A stretch of DNA of 64,000 nucleotides, from positions 1 to 64,000 of the forward strand of contig JAKLLE010000010.1 in assembly GCA_023150295.1 (NCBI GenBank), given 5' to 3'. The notes under the pieces were generated by a model. The model saw nothing but the letters and a program-made list of their open reading frames with translations, was not told where the DNA came from and ran no database searches. Both the position numbers and the translations under genes were made by a program. The stretch is from Giesbergeria sp. (GTDB lineage: Bacteria > Pseudomonadota > Gammaproteobacteria > Burkholderiales > Burkholderiaceae_C). Shown here piece after piece: positions 1-9,921 of this stretch. The stretch's first letter is position 1. The number at the start of each line of letters is the position of its first letter.

Positions 1-136
1 CACATGTCTACAGATCTTTTCGGTGTCAGTTTTCGAGAAAACCCATATTTCATGCGCCCTGCAGGCTGACCGCTCCCAATCCATTGAGCTGCCCGCCGCT
101 AACCAGTTGAATTTGTTCAACTTTTAACCGGACACT
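1..136. mobile_element. probable terminus of an insertion sequence (partial)
   Basis: This non-coding tail abuts a sensor-kinase gene exactly where its conserved sequence stops making sense. On the minus strand the kinase reads SHEIRT, and then the DNA changes to gtgtccggttaaaagttg, which brings in a stop codon. The remaining bases hold no ORF and are AT-richer than the neighbouring gene. The abrupt loss of homology inside an invariant motif is what an insertion-sequence end would give. The TGTCCGGTTAA-type end resembles ends I associate with IS4-like elements, but this is recall, not a match. The transposase would lie outside the window, and the exact boundary (about 130-137) is uncertain. 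Confidence 0.45.
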
Positions 137-2769
137 ACTGTGCGGATCTCATGGCTCATGTTGGCCAGGAAGTTGGACTTGAGCGTGGCCGCCTCCTCGG
201 CCAGTTCCTTGGCGCGGCGCAGGTCCTGCTCGATGCGCTGGCGGTCGCTGATGTCCACGAAGGTGCCGATCACGCCCTCCATCTCGCTGCCCGGCTCACC
301 AAAACGCTGCAGCCAATACAGCGTGCGGTGCACCACACCATCGGCGTAGGGCAAGTCCACCTCGCGGTGCACGGCCTCGGGGCCCTGGAGCGCCAGTTGC
401 ACATCGTCCTGGAACAACTGGCGCTGGTCGGGTTCGATGAAGTCCCGGTCCAGCACGGTCTTGCCCAGGTAGTCCTCGCGGCGGATGCCAAAGGTGGTCT
501 CGTAGGCACGATTGAAGCCCAGGTAACGGCCCTGCGCGTCCTTGTAAACGATGGGGATGGAGATGGTGTCGATCAGCACCTGCTGGAACTGCAGTTGCGC
601 CGCCACACGCGCCTCCAACTGCTTGTAGGCGTCGATGTCCACGTTGACGCCCACCATGCGCTCGGCCTGGCCCTGGGCGTTGCGCAGGATGCGGGCGGAA
701 CACTCGAACCAACGCACCGTGCCATCCGGGCGCACCAGGCGCCAGGTGTCGCGCAGGCTGGTGTCGCTGCCCTGCAGCGCCGCATCCATGCGGGCCAGCG
801 CCGTGCTGCAGTCACGCGCGTCCAGACGTTGTGCCCAGGCAGTGCGCCAGTCGTCGAACACCCGCTCGCGCAGCCCCTGGTGGCCTGCCTGCTTGCTGAT
901 CCACACGCTGCGCCCGGTGCGCAGGTTCACATCGAACACACCGATTTTGCCCGCCTCCTGGGCCAGCTCCAGGCGCTCCCGGGCCTGCTGCGTGGCCACT
1001 TCGGCGCGGTGCACTTCGGTCACGTCCTCGATGACCCACATGGCGGCCAGCGACGCCCCTTCGATGTGCACAGCGCTGGCAGAAATGCGCGCCTCGAAGG
1101 GGGAACCGTCCAGCCTGCGCAGCGTCCAGTCCTCTCGCACCTGCTCGCCCGCCACAAGACGAGGCGCCACGCGCGCCGCAAAAGCGGCATGCTCTTCCAG
1201 GCTCGCAAACAGGCAGCTCACGCGCTCGTCATGCAACTGCTGCGCTGTGCCACCCACCAGCGCTGCAAACGCGGGGTTGAACATGCGCATCACGCCATCG
1301 GCGGTCAGCAAGACCGGCGGCGCATTGTCGAAGATCGCCTTCTGCTGCTCCAGCAGCTCGCGCAGGCGGCGCTCGCTGCGCTGCAGCTCCTGCTGTTCCT
1401 GCATGCGCGCGCTCACATCCTGGTGCAGGCCCACCATGCCAATGCGCACGCCATGGCTGCTGAGCACGGGGGTGAGCGTGCTCTCTGCGTGGTACTCGGT
1501 GCCGTCCTTGCGCCGGTTGATGAAAACCCCCTTCCACGCCCGGCCAGAGACCAGGTGACTCCACATGGCGTTGTAGGTTTCCACCCCCGTCTTGCCGCTG
1601 GCGAGCAAACCCGGCTTGGCGCCGCGCACCTCGTTCAGGCCATAGCCGGTGGTGGCTTCAAAGCCGGGGTTCACCCATTCGATGATGCCCTGCGCGTTGG
1701 TCACCACCACGGCCATGGGGCTGCTTTGCAGCGCCGCACCCAGCACCTGCAGGCGCTGCTGGGTCGCTGCCATGCGCTGGCGGTTGCGCAGCAGCTCCAG
1801 CACCAGCAGGCCCAGCAAAAGCACCAACACCCCCACCGCCCCGCCCAGGCCGGTCCGCTGCGCCCAGGGCATCAGGGCCGACACATCGTCCAGCAGCACC
1901 AGCGACCAGGCGCCAGCGGGGTCGTGCCAGTCGATGCTGCGCTGCTCCAGCGCATGGGGCGCGCCGTCGATCAGCACCTCAGGCTGCGTGGCATCGAAAG
2001 GCAGCGCCGACGCCACGCCATTGTCGAACTGCCGCCCGAACTGGCGCAGCGCCTTGATGCCGTCGATACGGCGCTGCTCCAGCGGCGGGGTCATGGCGTA
2101 CAGCCACTCGGTGCGCGTGCTGGCAATGGCCACCCCCTGGGGCGACAGCAGCAAGGCGGGCATGCCGGCCCTGGCAAGCAGGGCATCCACCTGCGCAAAA
2201 GGCAGCTTGACCATCACCACCCCCAGCACGGGCGATGGGCTGCTGGAGCCCGCGTGCAGTGGTGCGGCGACGTACAGCCCGCGCTCGTGGCTGAAGGCAC
2301 CCACGGCCGCATACACATTGCTGCGCCCCGCCAGCGCCTGATGAAAGTAGGGCCGAAAGCCCACGTTCTGGCCCGTGGACGAAGGCCCCGCCGTGGCGTG
2401 GGCCACGATGGTTCCGTCGGTGTTGATCAGGTACACGCCCTGCGCACCAAAACGGTCGCGGGCCGCGCCCAGCAGGGCCAGCACCGCGGGCGCATCGCGC
2501 CCCAGCTGGCCCAGCACGGCCTGCTTGAGCAGGTGCGAGGTAAGCCCCATGACCGACACCGCACCCAGCACTTCGCTCTGCATGGTCTGCTCGATCAGCG
2601 ACTTGGCCAAGCCATCGATGACGGCGCTGCGCTGCGCCTGGCGCTCGCCAAGCAAGTGCTGCTGGCGCAGCTCCACCGCCACCATGGCAGACAGCACGGC
2701 CAGCACCAGCACCACCAGCACGCCCCGCACCCAGGAGGTGCGCGGGGAAGGTGTTTCCTGCATCAGCAT
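124..2769 (-). pseudogene. PAS sensor histidine kinase, truncated after the H-box
   Basis: The predicted product is a membrane sensor kinase that lost its catalytic end. It has an N-terminal membrane segment (residues about 14-34), an extracytoplasmic Cache-like region, a second membrane segment (about 305-325) and then four PAS-like modules. The last residues form a HisKA phospho-acceptor box (FLANMSHEIRT) followed by VVSG and a stop. In the family this box continues PMNAI and leads into a dimerisation helix and HATPase domain, often with receiver domains; all of these are absent. The gene follows the PAS-GGDEF-EAL gene with a 42-bp gap and is probably co-transcribed with it. ATG codons at 2769 and 2763 are both possible starts. 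The stop lies within foreign-looking DNA at the window edge, so I call it a disrupted gene. The product may still bind ligand but cannot autophosphorylate. Confidence 0.75.
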
Positions 2770-2811
2770 GGTGGGGGGAATGGGTGCTTGGGGCGGCAGG
2801 AACGAGGCGGG

Positions 2812-5361
2812 TCAGAAGTTGGCGCGCAGCTGCGCCTCGACCTCGGCAATGGGGCCGGGCCGCCCGAACAGGTACCCCTGGAACTGCTCGCAGCCATGCA
2901 GCCGCAAAAAGCCCAGTTGCCCCGCCGTCTCCACCCCTTCGGCCACCACGTCCAGGTCCAGGCTTTGCGCCAGCGCCAGGATGGTGCGCACGATGGCCGC
3001 GTCGTTGGGATCGCTCAGCACGTCGCGCACAAAGCCCCGGTCGATCTTCACCTGGTCCAGCGGCAGGCGTTTGAGGTAGCTCAGGCTGGAGTACCCGGTG
3101 CCAAAGTCGTCCAGCGCAAAGCCCACGCCTTCGCGTTTGAGTTGCACCATGCGTTCGATGGTGTCTTCGATGTCGCCCAGCAGCAGGCTTTCTGTCAGTT
3201 CGAGTTTCAGGCGCCTGGGGTTGGCTCCGGTTTCGCGCAGGGTTTGCAGGACTTCGGCCATGAAGCCGCTTTGCCGGAATTGCCGTGCGCTGACGTTGAC
3301 GGCCATGCTCAGGTGGGCGGTTTCCTTTTTGCCTGCCCAGTGCACCAGTTGTTCGCACGCGGTTTGCAGGATGTGTTGGCCCAGCGGCAGGATGAGGCCG
3401 GTCTGTTCGGCCAGCGGGATGAATTCGGCCGGGCTGATGAGGCCGCGTTCGGGGTGGTTCCAGCGGGCCAGGGCTTCGGCGCCTTTGATGTGGCCCTGGT
3501 AGTCGACCACGGGCTGGTAGTGCACGAAGATTTCTCCGCGTGCCAGTCCCTGGCGCAGGTCGGCCTCCAGGCTGGAGCGTTCGTGCAGCGCTTGCTGCAT
3601 GCCGGGGTCGAAGAAGCGGTGGGTGTTGCGCCCGGCGGCTTTGGCTTCGTACATGGCGAGGTCGGCGCGTTTGAGCAGTTCGTCCACGCTCTGGCGTTCC
3701 TGGCCGAACAGTGTCAGGCCGATGCTGGGGGTGCTGTAGTGTTGTTGTCCGGCCAGTTCGAAGGGTTGGTTCAGCGCCATCAGCAGTTTGCGGGCCACGG
3801 CTTCGGCCTGGCGGGCGGCTGGTTCCTGCTGGGTGTCCAGGCCTTCGAGCAGAACGACGAATTCGTCACCGCCAAAGCGGGCGACGGTGTCGCATTCGCG
3901 CACGCTGGCGACCAGCCGGGTGGCCACCTGGATCAGGAGCTGGTCGCCCATGTCGTGGCCCAGGGTATCGTTGAGGTCTTTGAAGTTGTCCAGGTCGATG
4001 AACAGCAGGGCACCGTGCTGGTGGCTGCGCTGGCTGGCCAGGAGCAGGCGTTGCAGCCGGTCCAGCAGCAGGCGGCGGTTGGGCAGCGAGGTCAGTGCGT
4101 CGTAGAAGGCCAGGCGTTCGATCTCTTGTGCGGCGCGCTTGCGGTCCGTCACATCGAGCGTGTAGCCGTGCATCAGCACGGCACCGTCAGGCTCGGCCTG
4201 CAGCGCAGCACTGGTCATGTGCCAGCGCACACCGCCATCGGCAGCGTGCACGCGGTATTCGCAGTGCCAGGGCTGCAATGTGCGCACGGCCCGGCGAATG
4301 GCGCGGCGCAGCAGCGGCAGGTCCTCGGCCAGCACGTTGCGCTCCAGGCTCTGGATGTCCTGGCGCACGATATGGTCGGAAACGCCCATCATGCCTTCCA
4401 CCGCCTCGCTCACATAGGGAAGGCTTGGCGTGCCGTTGGGCTGGATGCGGCACTGGTAAATGAACCCCGGAATGTTGCTGGCAATGCGCTGGATGAACTC
4501 CAGCTGCTCGCGCAATTGCTCCGCCGCGCGGTGCTCCTCGGTCACATCCTGCACCACGCCCATTTCCACCAACACCCCATCAAAATGCGACGGACTGCGA
4601 ACCCGCGAGCGCATCCAGCGCACCTGCCCATCGGGGCGGCGCCAGCGGTATTCGATGTCGACCCCCTCCGCCGAGCGACCAGCCTGTTCGATGATGTGGC
4701 GGTCTTCAGGCAACACCCCGCTGAGGGCGCGATCGGTGCTCATCCACTCCTGGCGTTCAAAACCTGCGATGTCACACAACCCCGGCGACCAGAGCAACAC
4801 CCGCTCACCTTCGTCCCAGATGCGGCGCCAATGGCCCGTACGAGCGAGCCCCTCCATCGCACTGAACACTTCCGTCTGCTCGAACAGTTCACGGCGGGCT
4901 TCGGTCAGGTTGGCCTCCGCATGCTCCAGCCTGGCGCGCAGGATTTCGGATTCCGACAGGTCCTGCACGGTGACCAGAATGCTGCCGATGCCTGTGCGGT
5001 GCGCATGGACCTTCCAGGCCAGCACCAGCCGCCCGTTTTCACGCAACACATGGCGGCATTCCAGCGGCTCGCCCGTTCGCACCACGGCAAACAACTGCTC
5101 GTGCAGGTGGGTGCCCGACAACACCATGAACACCCGCGCTGCAGAAATGCCCGGCGAAAGCACCGCACGCAACCCCTGCAGCCGCCGCGCCGCCGCATTG
5201 GCCGAGAGCAGGCGCAGCTCCGTGCCATCAACATGAAAACCCAGCAGCGCGACGGGAACCGCATCAAGCATGCCCTGCAGGCTGGACTGCACCGCCAGCA
5301 AAGTGGCGTTGTCACTCTGGGGAGCAGGGTCGACCTGGAGCACAGACGGGGTTGCAATCAC
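2812..5361 (-). CDS. PAS-GGDEF-EAL cyclic-di-GMP turnover protein
   Basis: Cytoplasmic signalling protein with three PAS-like modules (roughly residues 20-400), then a GGDEF domain (about 405-575) and an EAL domain (about 590-840). The diguanylate cyclase motif GGDEF is intact and is preceded five residues upstream by RECD, which fits the RxxD inhibitory site. The EAL part keeps EALARW, the NVSA and ELTES segments, DDFGTGYSSL, KID, AEGVET and QGYL, so phosphodiesterase activity is expected too. Two GTG codons are candidate starts, at 5391 and 5361. I prefer 5361 because AAGAGGA lies about seven bases before it. The gene lies just upstream of the truncated sensor kinase on the same strand. Which activity dominates cannot be told from sequence. 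Confidence 0.9.
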   Translation of the reverse strand: MIATPSVLQVDPAPQSDNATLLAVQSSLQGMLDAVPVALLGFHVDGTELRLLSANAAARRLQGLRAVLSPGISAARVFMVLSGTHLHEQLFAVVRTGEPLECRHVLRENGRLVLAWKVHAHRTGIGSILVTVQDLSESEILRARLEHAEANLTEARRELFEQTEVFSAMEGLARTGHWRRIWDEGERVLLWSPGLCDIAGFERQEWMSTDRALSGVLPEDRHIIEQAGRSAEGVDIEYRWRRPDGQVRWMRSRVRSPSHFDGVLVEMGVVQDVTEEHRAAEQLREQLEFIQRIASNIPGFIYQCRIQPNGTPSLPYVSEAVEGMMGVSDHIVRQDIQSLERNVLAEDLPLLRRAIRRAVRTLQPWHCEYRVHAADGGVRWHMTSAALQAEPDGAVLMHGYTLDVTDRKRAAQEIERLAFYDALTSLPNRRLLLDRLQRLLLASQRSHQHGALLFIDLDNFKDLNDTLGHDMGDQLLIQVATRLVASVRECDTVARFGGDEFVVLLEGLDTQQEPAARQAEAVARKLLMALNQPFELAGQQHYSTPSIGLTLFGQERQSVDELLKRADLAMYEAKAAGRNTHRFFDPGMQQALHERSSLEADLRQGLARGEIFVHYQPVVDYQGHIKGAEALARWNHPERGLISPAEFIPLAEQTGLILPLGQHILQTACEQLVHWAGKKETAHLSMAVNVSARQFRQSGFMAEVLQTLRETGANPRRLKLELTESLLLGDIEDTIERMVQLKREGVGFALDDFGTGYSSLSYLKRLPLDQVKIDRGFVRDVLSDPNDAAIVRTILALAQSLDLDVVAEGVETAGQLGFLRLHGCEQFQGYLFGRPGPIAEVEAQLRANF

Positions 5362-5599
5362 GCAGGATCCTCTTGCAAAAGCACAGGCCACGCAGGCCTG
5401 TTGTGCAACTAGTATGACAAAACGTAACTGACTTCGGGCATCTCTGAAACATATTCAGGGAAAACCCGCAGCATTCTTCCTGCAGCGCCCGAGACAGGCC
5501 TCCAGGACTGCGCCAGTAGAATCCAGAGCGCGTCTTCCTCTCAGGCAGCACAGTGGCCGCGCCCCTGCCTTTTCAACCTCCCCAACCTGGCCTGCGCCA

Positions 5600-6349
5600 A
5601 TGCTTCAAGGCTCCGACCGCAACACCCAACAGCCCTTCCTGACCGTGGAAGAGCGCAACGCCATCGACCGGGGCCGCTGGTTTGCCGCGCTCAGCCCCTC
5701 ACTGCGCCACGACATTTTTCGCCTGGGCACCGTCACACGCTACGCGCACGGCGAGATGATTGTGGAACAAGGCGAACTGGCGCAGCACTGGTTCGCCTGC
5801 GCCAGCGGTGCAATCCGCTTTCGCCGCACCTCGCCTGCAGGGCGCCAGGTGACACTCGCCTACGTGGAGCCTGGCATCTGGGTGGGCGAGGCCGAAGTGC
5901 TGCACCTTGGCCCCAACACCTACGACGCCCATGCCCACGGCCGCACCACCGTGCTGGGCGTGGCAGAAAAAGTGTTCCGCCAACTGCTGCGCGACCATTC
6001 CGAATTTGGCGAGGCCCTGCTCACCCTGCAAGCGAGGCGCATGCGCTTTCTCTACTGGATGATGGAGGACATGGCCACCCTGCCCCTGCGCTCCCGTCTG
6101 GCCAAGCAACTGCTGCACCTGATGCGCCGGTTTGGCTCCCACATCCCGCAGCCCAGCGGCGAAATGCCCGTCGGCATCACCCTGGTGCAGGACGAACTGG
6201 CCCAGCTGCTGGGCTGCTCGCGCCAGCGCGTCAACGTGGAGCTCAAAACCATGGAACGCGACGGCGTGATCCGCATGGCACAGCGCGGCATCATCATCTG
6301 CCAACTGGAACAGCTCGAAACCATTGCCCAGCAAGAGCCCCAGGAATGA
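5600..6349 (+). CDS. Crp/Fnr-family transcriptional regulator
   Basis: A 249-residue regulator with an N-terminal cyclic-nucleotide-binding-like beta barrel (about residues 35-150) and a C-terminal winged helix (about 165-235). The recognition helix region reads ELAQLLGCSRQRVNVELKTM, typical of the HTH_Crp family. The N-terminal cysteines that bind the FeS cluster in FNR are not present, so this is not the oxygen sensor for the FNR boxes found near the cbb3 genes. The effector is unknown. It lies divergent to the GGDEF-EAL gene, with about 240 bp between the starts, and is followed by mutS on the same strand. Confidence 0.85.
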   Translation: MLQGSDRNTQQPFLTVEERNAIDRGRWFAALSPSLRHDIFRLGTVTRYAHGEMIVEQGELAQHWFACASGAIRFRRTSPAGRQVTLAYVEPGIWVGEAEVLHLGPNTYDAHAHGRTTVLGVAEKVFRQLLRDHSEFGEALLTLQARRMRFLYWMMEDMATLPLRSRLAKQLLHLMRRFGSHIPQPSGEMPVGITLVQDELAQLLGCSRQRVNVELKTMERDGVIRMAQRGIIICQLEQLETIAQQEPQE

Positions 6350-6526
6350 GACGCTGCATCGCTGCCGCGACCCGGGCAATGATCGGCGGCGGTCCTCCGG
6401 AACGGAACGGTGCCGCAGGGCAAAGCCCCTGCCACACACCGCAACCGCGCAACGCCACGGCCCCGAGGCACCGTCTGTTTCCACCCACCGACGAACGTCT
6501 CAGCTTCTCCTTTGAGAAACGCCCGC

Positions 6527-9154
6527 ATGTCTGACACGCTCTCCCAGCACACCCCCATGATGGCCCAGTACCTCGCCCTCAAGGCCGGGTACCCCGACAC
6601 GCTGCTGCTCTACCGCATGGGTGACTTCTACGAGGTGTTCTGGCAAGACGCCGAAAAAGCCGCGCGTCTGCTCGACATCACGCTCACGCAGCGCGGCCAG
6701 TCGGCCGGCCAGCCCGTGGTGATGGCCGGCGTGCCCTTCCATGCGCTGGAGAACTACCTCGCCCGGCTCATCAAGATGGGCGAGTCGGTGGCCATTGCCG
6801 AGCAAGTGGGCGACGTGGCCACAGCCAAGGGCCCGGTGGAGCGCAAGGTGGTGCGCGTGGTCACCCCCGGCACGCTGACCGACAGCGAACTGCTCTCCGA
6901 CAAGGCCGAGGCGCTGCTGCTGGCCGTGCACCAGGGCCCGCGCGCGCGCTGTGGCCTGGCCTGGCTCAGCGTGACGCAGGGGCGCGTGTTCCTGGCCGAA
7001 TGCGCACTCGATGCACTGGGCGGCTGGCTGGAGCGTGTGGCCCCGAGCGAGCTGATCTACAGCGCGGGCGTCACCGACCGCTTTGAGCAGCAATTGCAGG
7101 CACTGCGCCAAGGCGGCTCCTTCACCTGTCCCATGGCCCCGCGCCCCGACTGGCAGTTTGACAGCCAGCTCGGCGAGCGCAAGCTGCTCGAACAGCTCGG
7201 CGCCGCCAGCCTGCAGGCCTGGAGCGCGCAAGACCTGCCCCAGGCGCACGCCGCCGCCGCCGCGCTGCTGCAATACGCCGAGCATACCCAGGGCCGCCAG
7301 CTCACCCATGTGCACAGCGTGCAGGTGCAGCGCGGCGGCGACCTCATCGACCTGCCCGCCAGCACGCGCCGCAACCTCGAACTCATCAAAACCCTGCGCG
7401 GCGAAGACAGCCCCACCCTGCTGTCGCTGCTGGACACCTGCATGACCGGCATGGGCAGCCGCCTGCTGCGCACCTGGCTGCTCGAACCCCGGCGCGAACG
7501 GATGGAGGCCCGCCAGCGCCTGGCCGCCACCACCGCCCTGCGCGGCGACGCCAGCGCCACCCAGGCGCCCTGGCAGGCGCTGCGCGAGCAGCTCAAGGGC
7601 GTGAGCGACGTGGAACGCATCACCGCGCGCACCGCACTGCGCCAGGTGCGCCCGCGTGAACTGGTGGCGCTGTGCAAAACGCTACAAAAAGCAGAGCTGC
7701 TCGCGCATATTGGACAAGCGCCGGAGCCCTATTTGGCTCAAATTTTCAGCCATTTGCAGCCGCCCCCGGGCTGCGCAGATCTGCTGCACCGCGCCATCGA
7801 CGAAGAACCCGCCGCGCTGGTGCGCGACGGCGGCGTGATCGCCAGCGGCTTCGACGCCGAGCTCGACGAGCTGCGCGCCATCCAGAACAACTGCGACGGC
7901 TTCCTGCTCGACCTTGAAACCCGCGAAAAGGCGCGCACCGGCATCCCCAACCTGCGCGTGCAGTTCAACAAGGTGCACGGCTTCTATATTGAAGTGACCG
8001 GCAGCCACCTCGACAAGGTGCCCGACGACTACCGCCGCCGCCAGACGCTGAAAAACGCCGAGCGCTTCATCACGCCCGAGCTGAAAGCCTTCGAGGACAA
8101 GGCCCTGTCGGCCAACGAGCGCGCGCTGGCGCGTGAAAAATGGCTGTACGAGCAGGTGCTCGACCAGCTCCAGCCGCACATCCCCCTGCTCACCCGCCTG
8201 GCCCACGCGCTGGCCACGCTCGACGTGCTGTGCACGCTGGCCGAACGCTCACTCACACTGGGCTGGTGCGCACCACAGTTCGTGAACGAGCCCTGCATCG
8301 ACATCGAGGCCGGCCGCCACCCCGTGGTGGAAGCGCGCCTGGCGGAAACGTCGAGCGGCGCCTTCATCGCCAACCACACGCGCCTGAACGCCAACACGCG
8401 CATGCAGGTCATTACCGGCCCGAACATGGGCGGCAAATCGACCTACATGCGCCAGGTGGCGCTCATCGTGCTGCTGGCCAGCATGGGCAGCCACGTACCA
8501 GCCGCGAGCTGCCGCCTGGGCCCCATCGACGCCATCCACACCCGCATCGGTGCGGCGGACGACCTGGCCAACGCACAGTCCACCTTCATGCTGGAGATGG
8601 TGGAGGCCGCGCAGATCCTGCACGCCGCCACGCCGCACAGCCTGGTGCTGATGGACGAGATCGGCCGGGGCACCAGCACCTTCGACGGCCTGGCCCTGGC
8701 CAGCGGCATTGCCACGCACCTGCACGACAAGACCCGCGCCTTCACGCTGTTCGCCACCCACTACTTCGAACTGACCGAACTGCCCGCCAAGGCGCGCCAC
8801 GCCGTCAACATGCACGTGAGCGCGGCCGAGAGCGGTGCCGACATCGTGTTCCTGCACGAAATCCAGCCCGGCCCCGCCAGCCGCAGCTACGGCATCCAGG
8901 TGGCCAAACTGGCCGGCATGCCCGCGCCTGTGCTGAACCACGCCCGCCACGCACTGGCCGCACTGGAAGAGCGCGCGGGCGAAGGCGAACTGCAGGTGGA
9001 CCTGTTCGCCCCGCCGCCCGAACCCGAGGTGACAACCCACAGCCCCGTGGAGGCCGCACTGGCCGCCATCCAGCCCGACCAGCTCAGCCCGCGCGAGGCG
9101 CTGGATGCGCTGTACCAGTTGAAGGCCGTCATGGGGAAGCCCACGCAAGCTTGA
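6527..9154 (+). CDS. mutS: DNA mismatch repair protein MutS
   Basis: Recognises mismatches and small loops and, with MutL, starts mismatch repair. At 875 residues it is full length. The mismatch-binding domain includes the RMGDFYEVF motif near residue 30, with the phenylalanine that stacks on the mismatch. Connector, lever and clamp domains follow, and the ATPase domain has Walker [14 protein letters not shown] (about residue 628), Walker [14 protein letters not shown] and ATHYFEL. The frame is open further upstream, but MSDTLSQ is chosen because mismatch-domain homology starts just after it and the upstream residues are low-complexity. Residues about 385-405 are encoded by a copy of the dispersed repeat described separately, in a variable part of the lever domain. 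Confidence 0.97.
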   Translation: MSDTLSQHTPMMAQYLALKAGYPDTLLLYRMGDFYEVFWQDAEKAARLLDITLTQRGQSAGQPVVMAGVPFHALENYLARLIKMGESVAIAEQVGDVATAKGPVERKVVRVVTPGTLTDSELLSDKAEALLLAVHQGPRARCGLAWLSVTQGRVFLAECALDALGGWLERVAPSELIYSAGVTDRFEQQLQALRQGGSFTCPMAPRPDWQFDSQLGERKLLEQLGAASLQAWSAQDLPQAHAAAAALLQYAEHTQGRQLTHVHSVQVQRGGDLIDLPASTRRNLELIKTLRGEDSPTLLSLLDTCMTGMGSRLLRTWLLEPRRERMEARQRLAATTALRGDASATQAPWQALREQLKGVSDVERITARTALRQVRPRELVALCKTLQKAELLAHIGQAPEPYLAQIFSHLQPPPGCADLLHRAIDEEPAALVRDGGVIASGFDAELDELRAIQNNCDGFLLDLETREKARTGIPNLRVQFNKVHGFYIEVTGSHLDKVPDDYRRRQTLKNAERFITPELKAFEDKALSANERALAREKWLYEQVLDQLQPHIPLLTRLAHALATLDVLCTLAERSLTLGWCAPQFVNEPCIDIEAGRHPVVEARLAETSSGAFIANHTRLNANTRMQVITGPNMGGKSTYMRQVALIVLLASMGSHVPAASCRLGPIDAIHTRIGAADDLANAQSTFMLEMVEAAQILHAATPHSLVLMDEIGRGTSTFDGLALASGIATHLHDKTRAFTLFATHYFELTELPAKARHAVNMHVSAAESGADIVFLHEIQPGPASRSYGIQVAKLAGMPAPVLNHARHALAALEERAGEGELQVDLFAPPPEPEVTTHSPVEAALAAIQPDQLSPREALDALYQLKAVMGKPTQA
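7681..7738 (+). repeat. dispersed palindromic repeat, copy in mutS
   Basis: AT-richer patch with the pattern GCTACAAAAA, AGAGCTGCT, GCGC, about ten bases, AAGCGCCGGAG and ATTTGGC. The same order of blocks recurs at several other places in the window. Here it is read in frame within the MutS lever domain without changing the expected length much. Confidence 0.5.
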
Positions 9155-9208
9155 CGCCCTTCCATTTCATGCCGCATGATGGCATGACGTTGTTTGAAGG
9201 ATCACGCC

Positions 9209-9610
9209 ATGCTCAAGGAAGTGGGCGCCAGCGGCCAGATATCGCTGGGCAAAAAATACGCCGGGCAGTTGTTCGAGGTACAAACGGCGCCCGACGGCAC
9301 CATCACCCTGCAGCCAGTGAAGGTGGTGCCTGCCCCCCTCACCGTACAGGAAGAGCCCGCCCGCTACGCCGCCACGTCAACCAGCGGAGATGGCTGGCTC
9401 ACCCCCGAGCGCCTGGCGCGCCGCGCTGCCGCCGCCGCACGCAGCCCGGCTGAAATGGAAGCCGCGCGCAACCAGTGGGAAGAAGAAAACAAGGAAGCCA
9501 TTGAGGCCATGAACCAGCGCATGGCCAAGATTGGCTCCATGGCGCGCCGCATTCACGAGTGGCGCAAGGCCAAAGCGCAGCAGGCAGCAGAGACCGATGG
9601 CGCAGTTTGA
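9209..9610 (+). CDS. antitoxin, AbrB-like N-terminus with CcdA-like C-terminus
   Basis: A 133-residue protein directly upstream of a CcdB-like toxin. The first 45 residues (GQISLGKKYAGQLFEV, then DGTITLQPV) resemble the swapped-hairpin AbrB/SpoVT antitoxin DNA-binding fold rather than the ribbon-helix-helix of classical CcdA. The C-terminal third, WEEENKEAIEAMNQRM, matches the toxin-binding arm of CcdA (consensus W..EN..AI...N). The start at 9209 is preceded by GAAGGA; an earlier in-frame ATG exists at 9194. The stop overlaps the toxin start by 14 bp, which suggests translational coupling. Inferred role: repress the operon and neutralise the toxin. The fold of the N-terminal half is judged by eye. 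Confidence 0.65.
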   Translation: MLKEVGASGQISLGKKYAGQLFEVQTAPDGTITLQPVKVVPAPLTVQEEPARYAATSTSGDGWLTPERLARRAAAAARSPAEMEAARNQWEEENKEAIEAMNQRMAKIGSMARRIHEWRKAKAQQAAETDGAV

Positions 9611-9908
9611 CGTCTACCCGAACCCGCTGGAGGAGTTGCGCGCCACCCACCCCTACGTGGTGCAAGTGCAAAGCCATTTCCTCAAGCGCCCTGTCGCCGT
9701 CATGGCAATTCCACTCGCCCCCCTGGACAACCCACAACACGCCACCGTGCTGAACCCCAAGCTGGAGGTGGCAGGGCAAGCTTTCGTGCTGGAGACTTTG
9801 GCCATCGGTTCGTTTGAACCCGGCGAACTGCGCAGCCCACTGACCCATCTCGGCCAGAATGCCCAGGCCATTCGGGACGCACTCGACTTTGCCCTACACG
9901 GCTACTGA
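9597..9908 (+). CDS. ccdB: CcdB-like toxin
   Basis: A 103-residue protein with the CcdB layout: FDVYPNP at the start, YVVQVQS, VMAIPLAPL, the LNPKLEV strand and an ending ALDFALHGY, which corresponds to the C-terminal region of plasmid-F CcdB (length about 101). CcdB poisons DNA gyrase by trapping the GyrA-DNA complex, and its last residues are essential for killing. Here the terminus is HGY instead of WGI, so toxicity should not be assumed. The gene starts inside the end of the antitoxin gene, and the pair lies between mutS and a restriction-modification gene. The plausible role is chromosomal toxin or stabiliser of the adjacent restriction locus. Confidence 0.75.
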   Translation: MAQFDVYPNPLEELRATHPYVVQVQSHFLKRPVAVMAIPLAPLDNPQHATVLNPKLEVAGQAFVLETLAIGSFEPGELRSPLTHLGQNAQAIRDALDFALHGY

Positions 9909-9921
9909 CCACCTTCCCCCC

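Noticed and set aside
151..5412. A 1753-codon open frame on the plus strand
   Set aside because: It is antisense to the sensor kinase and the GGDEF-EAL gene, which have clear domains. Long antisense frames are common in high-GC DNA with this codon bias. The translation is rich in His, Gln and Arg and has no recognisable domain.
5600..6349. Assigning the Crp/Fnr protein as FNR, the regulator of the cco operon
   Set aside because: It lacks the cysteines needed for the 4Fe-4S cluster and is far from the cco genes.
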